DNA of 64,000 nt from a virus. Under the pieces are notes generated by a model, which was not told the origin of the DNA, did not search any database, and saw only the letters and a program-made list of their open reading frames with translations. Numbering within the stretch: position 1 is the stretch's first letter; every line of letters starts with the position of its first letter. Below are positions 55,656 to 63,755 of this stretch, piece after piece. Position numbers and translations under genes: made by a program. The stretch covers positions 1-64,000 of IMG/VR virus record IMGVR_UViG_3300008050_000038; one strand, written 5' to 3'.

Positions 55656-56392
55656 TCTTCGTCGCTGTGAGATTTAACTTCGTATATTTTTAATTCGTCT
55701 AAAACTAAACCTGTTTCTCTAAGGACGTCATCATTAGTTTTTAGCATGTAAACAAGCTTAAACGTTTCAGCAAATTTACTAATTCCTACCGCCTGACCAA
55801 AGAATTCTATGTATTTTTCTAAAACAAAAGTTGGCATTTCATTAGGAATTAATGATTCTAACCATTTATCTGCTGTTTTTGGGCCCACTTTAGGTATACC
55901 AATAATACCATCTGTACTATCTCCCATCAGCATTTGTTTCCATAAAAATGTTAAAGCTTGGTTCTCGTCTACTATAATAGTTTCAGCTTTTCCATAATTA
56001 TAATGTATTCCTTTATTCTGATACAACACATCTTTATCAGGACTACATATTACTGTCCTTAAGGGATCATGAAACACAGAAACTAAATCATCAGCCTCCA
56101 ACTCAGGGACTGATATAAACCCCCACTCCTGTCTTAAGTATTCTTTGATTGCAGGAAATATAATAGGTTTATCATTATACTTTCTATTACCCTTATAAGG
56201 TCTACTTTTAGCTACATCATACCTAAAACATTTTCCTGATGTTAAAAATCCGGCATATTTTCTAGCCTTTGTCATTTCAAACATCTGGTTTATCCTGCTA
56301 TCTATACTTAATAATGCCTCTTCTAAGGTTGGCTTACCCATCTCGTAGTAAATGAGACTATCTCCATCTATTAGTGCTACTGTTTCTTTCAT
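55646..56392 (-). CDS. 5'-3' exonuclease / flap endonuclease
   Basis: 248 residues from the ATG at 56392. An in-frame ATG nine codons upstream is possible, but the family begins at V-A-L-I-D-G-D-S (Asp9, Asp11). Other hallmarks are R-P-Y-K-G-N-R (64-70), E-L-E-A-D-D (97-102), S-P-D-K-D (117-121), and G-D-S-T-D-G-I leading to G-I-P-K-V-G-P-K-T-A (157-174), the metal-binding and helix-hairpin-helix parts of T7 gp6-like and PolI N-terminal nucleases. It removes RNA primers and degrades DNA 5' to 3' in replication. A 142-base gap with a structured element lies upstream. Confidence 0.9.
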   Translation of the reverse strand: MKETVALIDGDSLIYYEMGKPTLEEALLSIDSRINQMFEMTKARKYAGFLTSGKCFRYDVAKSRPYKGNRKYNDKPIIFPAIKEYLRQEWGFISVPELEADDLVSVFHDPLRTVICSPDKDVLYQNKGIHYNYGKAETIIVDENQALTFLWKQMLMGDSTDGIIGIPKVGPKTADKWLESLIPNEMPTFVLEKYIEFFGQAVGISKFAETFKLVYMLKTNDDVLRETGLVLDELKIYEVKSHSDEEWV

Positions 56393-56416
56393 ATTTTTAA
56401 TTTTTATTAGGTTAAA

Positions 56417-56493
56417 CATATAAGGGAGGTGCCCAGTTTACCGGTCTGCCTCTTATGTGCAGCTTATTCGTTAGGGTCCTCCTCCCATATATG
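56417..56493 (-). ncRNA. Structured intergenic element A (candidate cis-regulatory RNA)
   Basis: On the leftward transcript, arms CATATATGGGAGG (56493-56481) and CCTCCCTTATATG (56429-56417) pair at 12 of 13 positions, separated by 51 bases. Inside, CCC/GGG (56474-56476 with 56432-56434) extends the stem, and CTGC/GCAG (56459-56462 with 56446-56449) forms a small hairpin. It fills most of the gap between the 344-residue gene and the exonuclease. No T-tract follows, so a simple terminator is unlikely; a leader structure or processing site fits better. Confidence 0.5.
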
Positions 56494-56534
56494 CATCAAT
56501 TAAACATGAATTGCACACAAACAACTCTTCTCAG

Positions 56535-57569
56535 TTAGTCTTGCATGTACTTCCTGTATTCAGGTTTAACTTGAACTTTAAATGTATACAATTCCCTGTT
56601 ATGGATTTGTATCTCTTGTCTACATAATACTTCTAGTGCTCTGAAACACTTTGAGTCTAGCATATCTTTTTCTTCAAAATATTTAATTGCATTCTCAGCG
56701 TTACAACGCGATAATCTATCTATATCATGTTTTTCCATCCAATATAGGACATCTTTATTTCTGTTATAATGATATGCTTTACTTTGTAAGAAGTCAGCAT
56801 ATTCATATAATAAAAAAGGTTGTCCTGTTGGATCAATAGTAGGTATTATTTTACCTGCCATTGCATATTCTTCCTCAGAAGCGGTATAACTCTCAATCAT
56901 CTTTTTAATATCTTCCATTAACTCTTTAGTCATAGGAACTCTATTAGCAGATTGATTAAGAATAGTATCTGTTTCAATAACTTCTAAATCTCCATCTTCA
57001 ACCGCTTTTGCTAAAGCTAAAGACATGTTACTAAAAACATAAGAATCATAAGGAGCACTAACATAATCTATATTATGTTGATAAAGGTCTCCTAGAGATC
57101 TTTTATCTAAGATAACATCATTACCATGCTCTTTATGATAAGCTGTAACTACCGGTCTATGGTCATTACAATAATACCCATTAGTAAGTTTAAACATCAT
57201 CCTAGTCTGAGCAAAATTATCTACACTCAAATAAGAATCATAAAAATTAGTATGAGGAATAATAAAATCAGCTTTTTCATAATCATTAGTAACAGTAATT
57301 TTATGTTCTTTAAGGGCTGATTTTAACCTATCAGTTGATACATTATGCATAGGTAAAACAAAAGCTCTTTTAACCTGTGTTAAATCAGAAGTTGTTTCTG
57401 TAGTTAAAAGTTCTTTTATCTTATTATATTGTGATTTAGATTCAGATAAATTTGTATTTTCTATATCTAAATTAGACATCATTAGGCCTACTGTAACCAT
57501 GTCTGTAAATCCCAAGTCATCTATTAACTCGGGACTTATTTCACTGTGGTGTATATTTTTACTTGCCAT
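56535..57569 (-). CDS. Hypothetical protein downstream of the AAA ATPase
   Basis: 344 residues, not recognised. It is mixed alpha/beta, with A-D-F-I-I-P-H-T-N-F-Y-D-S-Y in the first half, H-R-P-V-V-T-A-Y-H-K-E-H-G, and a helical C-terminal half with scattered Cys. There is no Walker box, Zn cluster or membrane segment. It starts 1 base after the AAA ATPase stop, so it is co-translated with it and may be a partner or substrate of the AAA/VWA pair. A 142-base structured gap follows it. Confidence 0.5.
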   Translation of the reverse strand: MASKNIHHSEISPELIDDLGFTDMVTVGLMMSNLDIENTNLSESKSQYNKIKELLTTETTSDLTQVKRAFVLPMHNVSTDRLKSALKEHKITVTNDYEKADFIIPHTNFYDSYLSVDNFAQTRMMFKLTNGYYCNDHRPVVTAYHKEHGNDVILDKRSLGDLYQHNIDYVSAPYDSYVFSNMSLALAKAVEDGDLEVIETDTILNQSANRVPMTKELMEDIKKMIESYTASEEEYAMAGKIIPTIDPTGQPFLLYEYADFLQSKAYHYNRNKDVLYWMEKHDIDRLSRCNAENAIKYFEEKDMLDSKCFRALEVLCRQEIQIHNRELYTFKVQVKPEYRKYMQD

Positions 57570-57570
57570 A

Positions 57571-58749
57571 TTATTTAATTGTCATCTTAATGATAGCTGG
57601 ATTCATCATCATTTTGTTAAACTTCTGTTTATTTCCTGTATATATAGTTCTAACTACTAGATACTTTAAATCGTCAGTAAAATAGCTTCCCGTGCACAGG
57701 TTAACAAGACGCTCTTGCATTTTTGGTGTTACAGTGTCTGTTTTTGAATATGCAACAGAGAAATTAGCTATACGAGTAGCTAAAAGACTAGCTATATCAG
57801 CTCTGTAATTATCACCAGATCCTATACACTCTCTTAACTCTGGTAGTACCGCTTTTGCTTCACCAAGAACTATTTCTTTAGGTGTAACTAGTTTATCAAG
57901 CTTATTATTAATAAACGTCGTAAACATAGAAGCAAACTCATTACCTGTTGAACCCTCACCAATCATTTGAATTAATGGTAATTGGTCTTCAAAGCTTTTT
58001 ATACTAGATATACTGTTAAAGAACGTTGATATAGAACGCGCATTAGTTTCTTGAGTCACTAATTCAGGATGCATAAGTAAAAAGTTAATACATCTAGTGT
58101 CTATATCGTTTTCTTCCGCCCAACGGGCCCACACATCTACATCAAACTTTAAGTTAGCTGTAATGTAACGAGTCTTTTGCGCTGCGTCAACAGAGTTTAC
58201 CATGTAATCACCATTGTCTGGATTAGCAGTTAATATAATATGCCAATCTTCAGGAAGGGACCACGAGATATAAGTTTGTCTATCTACTAGCTCCATACAA
58301 GCTTGAATAAATCTTGTATCTGCACGGTTCCAGTCATCTAGTAATAGTACACCGCCTTTCTTTTTATCAGCAATCCACTCAGGAGCACTGTAAGACATTC
58401 TACTTTTACCAGTAGTTTGAAAACCTAGTTTAGAGTGATCGTTAACTGCTACTTCATCTACCCATTTACCTATCTTTTTACCTTCTTTAGTAGTCCACAT
58501 TTGAAATTGTTTAATAGGAAAACCTACTAAGTCACCTAGCTCTTCTATCTGAGCTAAATTAAGCTTTACAAAGTCAAGACCGTGTTTAAGTGTCATGTCC
58601 ATAATACTGGTAGTTTTACCAATACCAGATTCACCTACTACTTCTATAGCAACAGGTTTTTTACCTTCACTCTGTAAGTGACGATTGTTTACAATAATGT
58701 GCCCTACAAAATCATGTAGTTCATCAATATTTAAATTTACTTCGTTCAT
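57571..58749 (-). CDS. MoxR-like AAA+ ATPase
   Basis: 392 residues. Walker A is G-E-S-G-I-G-K-T (39-46), Walker B is V-L-L-L-D-D-W-N-R (134-142), sensor 1 lies in I-L-T-A-N-P-D-N-G-D-Y (Asn176), and an Arg follows in A-A-Q-K-T-R-Y (Arg194). This is the layout of MoxR/AAA_5 ATPases, which act as metal-insertion or remodelling chaperones with VWA proteins. The next gene upstream in the same transcript encodes exactly such a VWA partner, 20 bases away. The Asp-Asp Walker B (instead of Asp-Glu) is a small deviation. Its substrate is unknown. Confidence 0.85.
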   Translation of the reverse strand: MNEVNLNIDELHDFVGHIIVNNRHLQSEGKKPVAIEVVGESGIGKTTSIMDMTLKHGLDFVKLNLAQIEELGDLVGFPIKQFQMWTTKEGKKIGKWVDEVAVNDHSKLGFQTTGKSRMSYSAPEWIADKKKGGVLLLDDWNRADTRFIQACMELVDRQTYISWSLPEDWHIILTANPDNGDYMVNSVDAAQKTRYITANLKFDVDVWARWAEENDIDTRCINFLLMHPELVTQETNARSISTFFNSISSIKSFEDQLPLIQMIGEGSTGNEFASMFTTFINNKLDKLVTPKEIVLGEAKAVLPELRECIGSGDNYRADIASLLATRIANFSVAYSKTDTVTPKMQERLVNLCTGSYFTDDLKYLVVRTIYTGNKQKFNKMMMNPAIIKMTIK

Positions 58750-58760
58750 AATTTATTTTA

Positions 58761-58772
58761 TTTAATTGATTA
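58761..58772 (-). promoter_or_regulatory. Second copy of the 12-base upstream element
   Basis: The same TAATCAATTAAA as at 61076-61087, placed 11 bases before the AAA ATPase start and overlapping the stop codon of the VWA gene. No Shine-Dalgarno sequence is present at either site. Confidence 0.35.
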
Positions 58773-59942
58773 ATTTAATTGAATTTTAATTCCAGGTAAC
58801 TCTTCGTTAATCCTAGATTTACTGCTGTGTACCCATAATGCATTCTTAGGGCAGTCTTTTGGGTTCTCCGCCTCTCCATCTGTTAGACATATAAACCCTG
58901 AGTATCTATTTTTAGGGTCATTGTAATGATCTACCACCGGCTGAAAGAATGTACCGCCTCTACCTTTAATTTCCCAATTTTTCTTAGGATCAAAAGGCGA
59001 TACATCTGTAATTTGTGTATCAAATTGTGCTACAGTTATTTGATTACCGGTTTTATGCATATGAGCTAACTCATGCATAAATTCTACTAGCTCTTCACTA
59101 CTAACAGATCCTGAAGTATCAACGCCTACAAGCACGTGATTCCTACGTTTAATTTTAAGACCTGGATTTCCTGAATAACGCTTATTATTTTTACGTCTAA
59201 GTTTTTTAGTATATACTATAGATGAGTTGTTAACATAGCGTTTAAGAAAAGATTTCCAATTGAATTTAGGAGGTTGTAGATTAAATAACTTTTCAATTAT
59301 CTCTGCTAGCTCCCCCGGTATATCTCCACATTGCTTTTGAATCTCTTCAGCTGTAGTTTTCATCTGATGTTCATATTGCTTTTGAACTAGTTTCTTCTCA
59401 GCTTCAGGAAGATCTGTAACTTCTTCCCATTCTTTATGATCATATTGACTGTTACCGTCCATTTGATCTAGAACTCCTTGAAGTCCTGGATTACTTGAAT
59501 TACCATTTTCATCGCATTCTTGATTAAGTATGTCATAATAGACTTTAGTACCTGCTTTCTCTGGTAAATATATACCCGGGAAAGAGTTTCTCTTCAAGCC
59601 ACCTGGCGGAAGCATATGCTCAGCAATATATTGGTTGATTTCTATATCTGCCGCAATATTAAAAAGCTTTTTATTAGGGTATCTATCTGCCAGTATAATA
59701 TGTCCAAAAGCTATATGTAATAGCTCATGTTTTAGCAAGCCGTGTTGATGGTGTTCACTTAATTCTGAGAAAAAGACTGGATTTATAACTAGTCTCATCC
59801 CAATGCCGTGTTTTCCTACACCAGCTGTAGCACACTTCTCAGTAAACTCTTTTTGAAGTCCAATAAGAAATATGCCATAAAAAGGCTCGGAGAATATCAA
59901 TGTTTTTGATACTCTCGCAAGTTGTTCGTGTGTTGTTCTCAT
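58770..59942 (-). CDS. VWA-domain protein with N-terminal zincin-like motif (DUF2201 type)
   Basis: 390 residues. The N-terminal half has the H-E-L-L-H helix (72-76) with H-I-A-F-G-H and a D-I-E-I-N-Q helix nearby, as in putative metallopeptidase DUF2201. The C-terminal half is a von Willebrand A-like domain with a MIDAS-type D-T-S-G-S (275-279), G-R-G-G-T-F-F-Q-P-V (Thr331) and L-T-D-G-E (Asp355). Such proteins pair with MoxR-like ATPases, and one follows directly here. The pair may remodel or mature a phage or host protein complex. Confidence 0.8.
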   Translation of the reverse strand: MRTTHEQLARVSKTLIFSEPFYGIFLIGLQKEFTEKCATAGVGKHGIGMRLVINPVFFSELSEHHQHGLLKHELLHIAFGHIILADRYPNKKLFNIAADIEINQYIAEHMLPPGGLKRNSFPGIYLPEKAGTKVYYDILNQECDENGNSSNPGLQGVLDQMDGNSQYDHKEWEEVTDLPEAEKKLVQKQYEHQMKTTAEEIQKQCGDIPGELAEIIEKLFNLQPPKFNWKSFLKRYVNNSSIVYTKKLRRKNNKRYSGNPGLKIKRRNHVLVGVDTSGSVSSEELVEFMHELAHMHKTGNQITVAQFDTQITDVSPFDPKKNWEIKGRGGTFFQPVVDHYNDPKNRYSGFICLTDGEAENPKDCPKNALWVHSSKSRINEELPGIKIQLN

Positions 59943-59950
59943 GTTTTAAT

Positions 59951-60805
59951 TTAAAATATATACCGTATTGTATTCCAAGGTATAATTGATTGATGTAATT
60001 CTTTAAACTGTCTTATATATTCTGATTTAGTACCAAGTTTGTATCTTACATTTTCTCCACCATATTGTGATTGTTTAACTTCTTGCTTGTCAAGCACCCA
60101 CAAATCTATTTCTGTCTTAGGGTGATTTTGTAAGTTTGCAACATGCTTCTTAAAGTTGTGTGTAAGAAAAATACATTCTGATAATACTTGATCTTTATAT
60201 TCTACATAGTCATTCATCATGCTAAACAGATTTTTATAATCTTCTAGCCATCCATCATATACTATAATGGGGCTATAATTAACATGTACATCATAACCAG
60301 CATCTATAAATGCATCAATAGCTTTTATTCTATCAATAATTTTAGATGTGCTAGGTTCGTGTAAGTCTGATTTATGTTGGGGCATTAAACTAAATCTAAT
60401 ACGTATTTTACCTTGAGGGTCAAATGACGTAAGATTTGGATTAACGTACTTTGTTGCAAAACTACCCATTGCAATGGGATGATCTCGAAAAAATTTAAAT
60501 ATCTTTTCCCACTCGTGGTGTTTAGCATGCAGAGCAAAGTCTTCATTACAACTAATATCATATGTTGTAAATTCTGGGTGTGTTTGATTAGGTTTATCTA
60601 CAGGTGTAAAAAAAGCATGGTTATTTATAGCTGTTAGTATATCTCCTGTGTTAGTTGCTACATCAAGACCTTTATCTTTGTGTCTTTTCATATAGCAATA
60701 AGAACAGTTGTATAAACAGCCGTAACCAAAGCTTGGTGATATAAAATCTGTAGATCTACCGGAATGCCTGATAAGCATAGATTTCCTGGTGATCTTTTTT
60801 ATCAT
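59951..60805 (-). CDS. Radical SAM enzyme, spore-photoproduct-lyase-like family
   Basis: 284 residues. C-x3-C-x2-C at Cys30, Cys34 and Cys37, in the context G-Y-G-C-L-Y-N-C-S-Y-C-Y, binds a [4Fe-4S] cluster, and the flanking S-P-S-F-G and C-Y-M-K-R-H resemble the SplB / COG1533 group. Members of this group repair UV photoproducts, and others have different substrates. It overlaps the zinc-ribbon gene by 4 bases (ATGA) and precedes the VWA gene by 8. A role in repair of UV-damaged phage DNA is plausible for a surface-ocean virus, but the substrate cannot be read from the sequence. Confidence 0.75.
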   Translation of the reverse strand: MIKKITRKSMLIRHSGRSTDFISPSFGYGCLYNCSYCYMKRHKDKGLDVATNTGDILTAINNHAFFTPVDKPNQTHPEFTTYDISCNEDFALHAKHHEWEKIFKFFRDHPIAMGSFATKYVNPNLTSFDPQGKIRIRFSLMPQHKSDLHEPSTSKIIDRIKAIDAFIDAGYDVHVNYSPIIVYDGWLEDYKNLFSMMNDYVEYKDQVLSECIFLTHNFKKHVANLQNHPKTEIDLWVLDKQEVKQSQYGGENVRYKLGTKSEYIRQFKELHQSIIPWNTIRYIF

Positions 60806-61065
60806 AATCCTAAATCTCTACGTTCATCTGCACGGTCCTCTGCAATAGCATCAAGTCTTTGATTTTTATATTCATAATCCTCAAGAGGCTCTTCAAAGAA
60901 ATCATCACAGTTTTCACATACATATCCTTCTAAAGGTTCTGCATGATCTAAGCATTTTTTATCTTGACATATGCCATTTATTATTGGTGCATCACAACAA
61001 TAGCTAGGGCCTTCATCATTATCTGTGTATTCTGCCCCACAGCAGGGACTTACCATGTATGTCAT
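60802..61065 (-). CDS. Small zinc-ribbon protein
   Basis: 87 residues. The start M-V-S-P-C-C-G-A-E-Y leads to Y-C-C-D-A-P, C-Q-D-K-K-C and Y-V-C-E-N-C, giving four close Cys pairs that would bind one or two zinc ions. An acidic tail and a charged helix follow (A-E-D-R-A-D-E-R-R-D-L). It is likely a nucleic-acid or protein-binding adaptor. Met4 is an alternative start. The stop overlaps the radical SAM start by 4 bases, so the two are translationally linked, and the protein may assist that enzyme. Confidence 0.7.
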   Translation of the reverse strand: MTYMVSPCCGAEYTDNDEGPSYCCDAPIINGICQDKKCLDHAEPLEGYVCENCDDFFEEPLEDYEYKNQRLDAIAEDRADERRDLGL

Positions 61066-61075
61066 AGTTTAATTG

Positions 61076-61087
61076 TTTAATTGATTA
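61076..61087 (-). promoter_or_regulatory. Shared 12-base element upstream of a start codon
   Basis: Leftward TAATCAATTAAA, ending 10 bases before the ATG at 61065. The same 12 bases lie at 58761-58772, ending 11 bases before the AAA ATPase start at 58749. In such AT-rich DNA chance is possible, but the shared distance to the start favours a translation or promoter element. Confidence 0.35.
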
Positions 61088-61099
61088 GTAAAAAAGGAA

Positions 61100-61169
61100 A
61101 GAGGGGATTAACTTAGACATTCATCTTAGTAACCATGATACTAAGTATATCTAAGAAAATTGCCCCTCT
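61100..61169 (-). ncRNA. Structured intergenic element B (possible terminator or processing site)
   Basis: Three nested pairings lie between the resolvase stop (61173) and the zinc-ribbon start (61065). They are AGAGGGG/CCCCTCT (61169-61163 with 61106-61100), CTTAG/CTAAG (61155-61151 with 61116-61112), and a top hairpin CTTAGT/ACTAAG (61145-61140 with 61130-61125) with a 9-base loop. On the leftward transcript it is followed by TTCCTTTTTT, so it could terminate partially. It starts 3 bases after the stop codon. Confidence 0.6.
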
Positions 61170-61172
61170 AAC

Positions 61173-61619
61173 CTATAGTTGTGTGATAAGCTCAACAACC
61201 TCATCTACTTGCTTCTTATTCCTTGGCATAAAAAGCACGTATTGATGGCCGCTGTCTTTCAAGTGTTTTTTAAATAACTTCCATCTTAATGGAAAAGACT
61301 CATTAGCATATCCTTTTGTTTCTATAATCCATTTATTTTTAGGATCTACAAAATCAGGAGTATAAGTAATAGGTCTAATTTTACTTCCTTTGTTATAAAG
61401 TTTCTTAGTGGTTCCTTCATAGCAAGCTTGCGGGTACACTAAAGCGTCAAATATAGTAAAAGTTGTTTGTTCATATTCAACAGGTATTTTAAATTCTTCT
61501 AATTTTTTATAACAATATAACTCTAAATTAGATTGAAAATTATGCCCATCATATGTACTTTTCTTTGCATTTTTTACTTTCTTTTTCCCCGGTTTTTTAG
61601 CTTTCCTCTTCCACACCAT
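61173..61619 (-). CDS. Endonuclease I-like (Holliday junction resolvase type) PD-(D/E)XK nuclease
   Basis: 148 residues. A basic N-terminus (1-22) precedes the catalytic set: S-N-L-E (Glu33), a V-E-Y-E strand, Y-T-P-D-F (Asp89) and E-T-K-G (Glu100, Lys102). This order and spacing match T7 endonuclease I and DUF1064 nucleases. It would cut branched DNA before packaging or degrade host DNA. It overlaps the 3' end of the phosphoesterase by 23 bases, which is unusually long for this arm, and is followed immediately by structured element B. Confidence 0.8.
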   Translation of the reverse strand: MVWKRKAKKPGKKKVKNAKKSTYDGHNFQSNLELYCYKKLEEFKIPVEYEQTTFTIFDALVYPQACYEGTTKKLYNKGSKIRPITYTPDFVDPKNKWIIETKGYANESFPLRWKLFKKHLKDSGHQYVLFMPRNKKQVDEVVELITQL

Positions 61620-62766
61620 AATTCATAACATTAGTTTGTAAATATCCTTCTAATCCTCTTTCCTTATTCCATATAAATGCTTGTCCGCAGCGTAATGTAC
61701 CTACATAACCTTGCGTTTTATGCCAAGCGTCATTTCCACAAATAGATGGTATAAATCTAACTTTAGTTCCCATGTACTCATTAAGCATTTCTTTATGCTT
61801 ATGACCACAATGTACTTCCCTGACTTTACATCTACTCCACATCTCCGGTTGTTCAGTGGCAATCAATAGCGGAAGCTCTTGCGCCTTTTCTTTATCTCCG
61901 TGAGTAAACATTATCATGTTAGTTCCATATTCATAGTATTTACGAGTATTTAAATCATTATCTATATGTACATTTTTATTGTTATGATACATAGCATCTA
62001 AAACTTCTCCCACATAAAACATGCGTTCAAAGTCATGATTACCTTGTACAACTACAACATCTACAGGAGCAAACTGTGCTAAATAGTCAATTGACTTCAT
62101 AACTAAATGCCAATAACCTCTAAAAGATTGTCTCCATAACAAGTGATCTTGTTGAGGAGTACCTTTAGTTGTAGCTCTTGAATAACCTTCAGAATTAAGA
62201 CCGTCATTACCAACTGGTAATAAAAATCTATCTATTTCAATTCCATCTGCTTTTCTATGTAAATCTACAATAGCTTTCATGTAATGATCTTCTATAGCTC
62301 CTGGACTATCATCTGTAATTTTACCATAATGTATATCTGGTAATGATATTTCATATAATACAGGATCTTTTGACTTTTTATATTTAATCTTTTTAACTTT
62401 ATGTGAGTGAGATTTAATATAGTCTAATAATTCTTCCTTAACCTGGGGCTGTTCATGCCACTGATTATGTGTTACTATACTATAACGTTGTTCACCATTA
62501 AAGTTTTGCCAAAATTTAACAGACTTTACATCTGCCATAGTTAAACCGTTATCTAATAAATGTTTTGTAAAAGCTTGACTTTCGCTAAGCTCGTGCCCAT
62601 TATCATTATTCATTCTTTCTTGTACCCATTCTTCTGAAGTTACAAGTTTTTTACATTCTTTAATAATTGCTGGATCTGTTTCCCATTTATTAGCTAACCA
62701 ATCTACTCCTTTTTTTAAAAATCCTTTTTTTGTTCTTAATTTTTCAATAATTTCATCTCTGTTCAT
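61597..62766 (-). CDS. Metallophosphoesterase (calcineurin-like)
   Basis: 389 residues. An N-terminal helical part of about 135 residues precedes the enzyme domain. All five family blocks are present: D-I-H (144-146), G-N-D (186-188), G-N-H-D (242-245), T-H-G-D (His289) and G-H-K-H (321-324). The substrate is not shown. Phage members of this family may act on nucleic acid or nucleotides. It overlaps the primase by 4 bases (ATGA) and the resolvase by 23, so it belongs to the replication operon. Confidence 0.85.
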   Translation of the reverse strand: MNRDEIIEKLRTKKGFLKKGVDWLANKWETDPAIIKECKKLVTSEEWVQERMNNDNGHELSESQAFTKHLLDNGLTMADVKSVKFWQNFNGEQRYSIVTHNQWHEQPQVKEELLDYIKSHSHKVKKIKYKKSKDPVLYEISLPDIHYGKITDDSPGAIEDHYMKAIVDLHRKADGIEIDRFLLPVGNDGLNSEGYSRATTKGTPQQDHLLWRQSFRGYWHLVMKSIDYLAQFAPVDVVVVQGNHDFERMFYVGEVLDAMYHNNKNVHIDNDLNTRKYYEYGTNMIMFTHGDKEKAQELPLLIATEQPEMWSRCKVREVHCGHKHKEMLNEYMGTKVRFIPSICGNDAWHKTQGYVGTLRCGQAFIWNKERGLEGYLQTNVMNYGVEEES

Positions 62767-63755
62767 TCTAATATAATTTTTAATTCATTAAAACCGCCTA
62801 CTCTACTAACTAGATCTGAAGGGTCTTTCGACTCAAATCCTTTAGGTAGACAGATATTTCTAAAACCATATAAGTCACAAATCTTTTTAGCCATTAATTG
62901 GCCTGGATTAGTTTCTTTAGTAAAATCATTATCGTATAAAATTTCTATTTTATTGAATCTTGTATTTAGCTCACTTATTAATTTCTCACTAGGTATTTGC
63001 ATTTCACTCTGCATAGCAATAGCATTGTAGCCAGCTGCATGTAAACACATAACATCTTTAAGAGATGAAGTAATGATAAGTCTCTCGCCTTTGTCAGGGA
63101 GTTGGTTATAGCCTTGCACATCATTTTTATTTGTATTGCTTAACCACTTATTTTTATCTTCGTAAGGAGAATGGATTTTATATCGATTTTTAAATTTAAA
63201 GGCGTAAGTAATTGATTTACAAGTAAATCTATTGCTATTAACCCAAAAATGACTTATTGGTTCGACTGCAAACTTAGTTAGTATTTTCTTACTGACCAAG
63301 TATTTAGACCAGAATTTAGCATCCTCTTTATTCCAAAGGCGACTTTTCTTCTGTATAATAGCCGCTTCTTTAGTAAAGGTTGGCACTTTATTTTGTCTAT
63401 AGCCCATTATACCCATAGTAAATTGTTTACCAGATATATTAGAACATAAACCTAAATTAAAATCACAATCTATTATTCGCAAAGCATCAATGAAAGAGCA
63501 ATTATATTTATATTTGACATAATTAAAACAATCAAATACATGCTCAGCATTACCAAAGTCTTTATATAGTAGTTTACCATTGTATGGTGTTATATATACA
63601 GTGGGAGATCTATCATCACGTAAGTCGCTACTAAATTTTTTACCTAACTCTTTAAATGTAGGGCAATAATACATAAAAATGTCATACTCAGTAATTTTAC
63701 CAAGTATGACATCTGTATGTAAGTGATCATTGCTGTTTCTGCTTTTTATAGCCAT
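62763..63755 (-). CDS. DnaG/T7 gp4-type primase with Toprim domain
   Basis: 330 residues. The N-terminus has Y-Y-C-P-T-F, F-S-S-D-L-R-D-D-R-S-P-T and D-F-G-N-A-E-H-V-F-D-C, like primase zinc and N-terminal domains with an incomplete Cys set. The Toprim part begins R-L-I-I-T-S-S-L-K-D-V-M-C-L (225-238), continues A-I-A-M-Q-S-E, and has the acidic D-N-D at 275-277. The usual Toprim Glu is replaced by Ser in S-S-L-K-D. No helicase domain follows, so the helicase must be elsewhere. It overlaps the SSB stop by one base. Confidence 0.7.
   Translation of the reverse strand: MAIKSRNSNDHLHTDVILGKITEYDIFMYYCPTFKELGKKFSSDLRDDRSPTVYITPYNGKLLYKDFGNAEHVFDCFNYVKYKYNCSFIDALRIIDCDFNLGLCSNISGKQFTMGIMGYRQNKVPTFTKEAAIIQKKSRLWNKEDAKFWSKYLVSKKILTKFAVEPISHFWVNSNRFTCKSITYAFKFKNRYKIHSPYEDKNKWLSNTNKNDVQGYNQLPDKGERLIITSSLKDVMCLHAAGYNAIAMQSEMQIPSEKLISELNTRFNKIEILYDNDFTKETNPGQLMAKKICDLYGFRNICLPKGFESKDPSDLVSRVGGFNELKIILE

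Noticed and set aside
56424-56429. GGGAGG-like sequences in element A, considered as Shine-Dalgarno sites
   Set aside because: On the leftward transcript the GGAGG arm is about 90 bases from the exonuclease start and is paired within the stem; other genes here lack Shine-Dalgarno sites.
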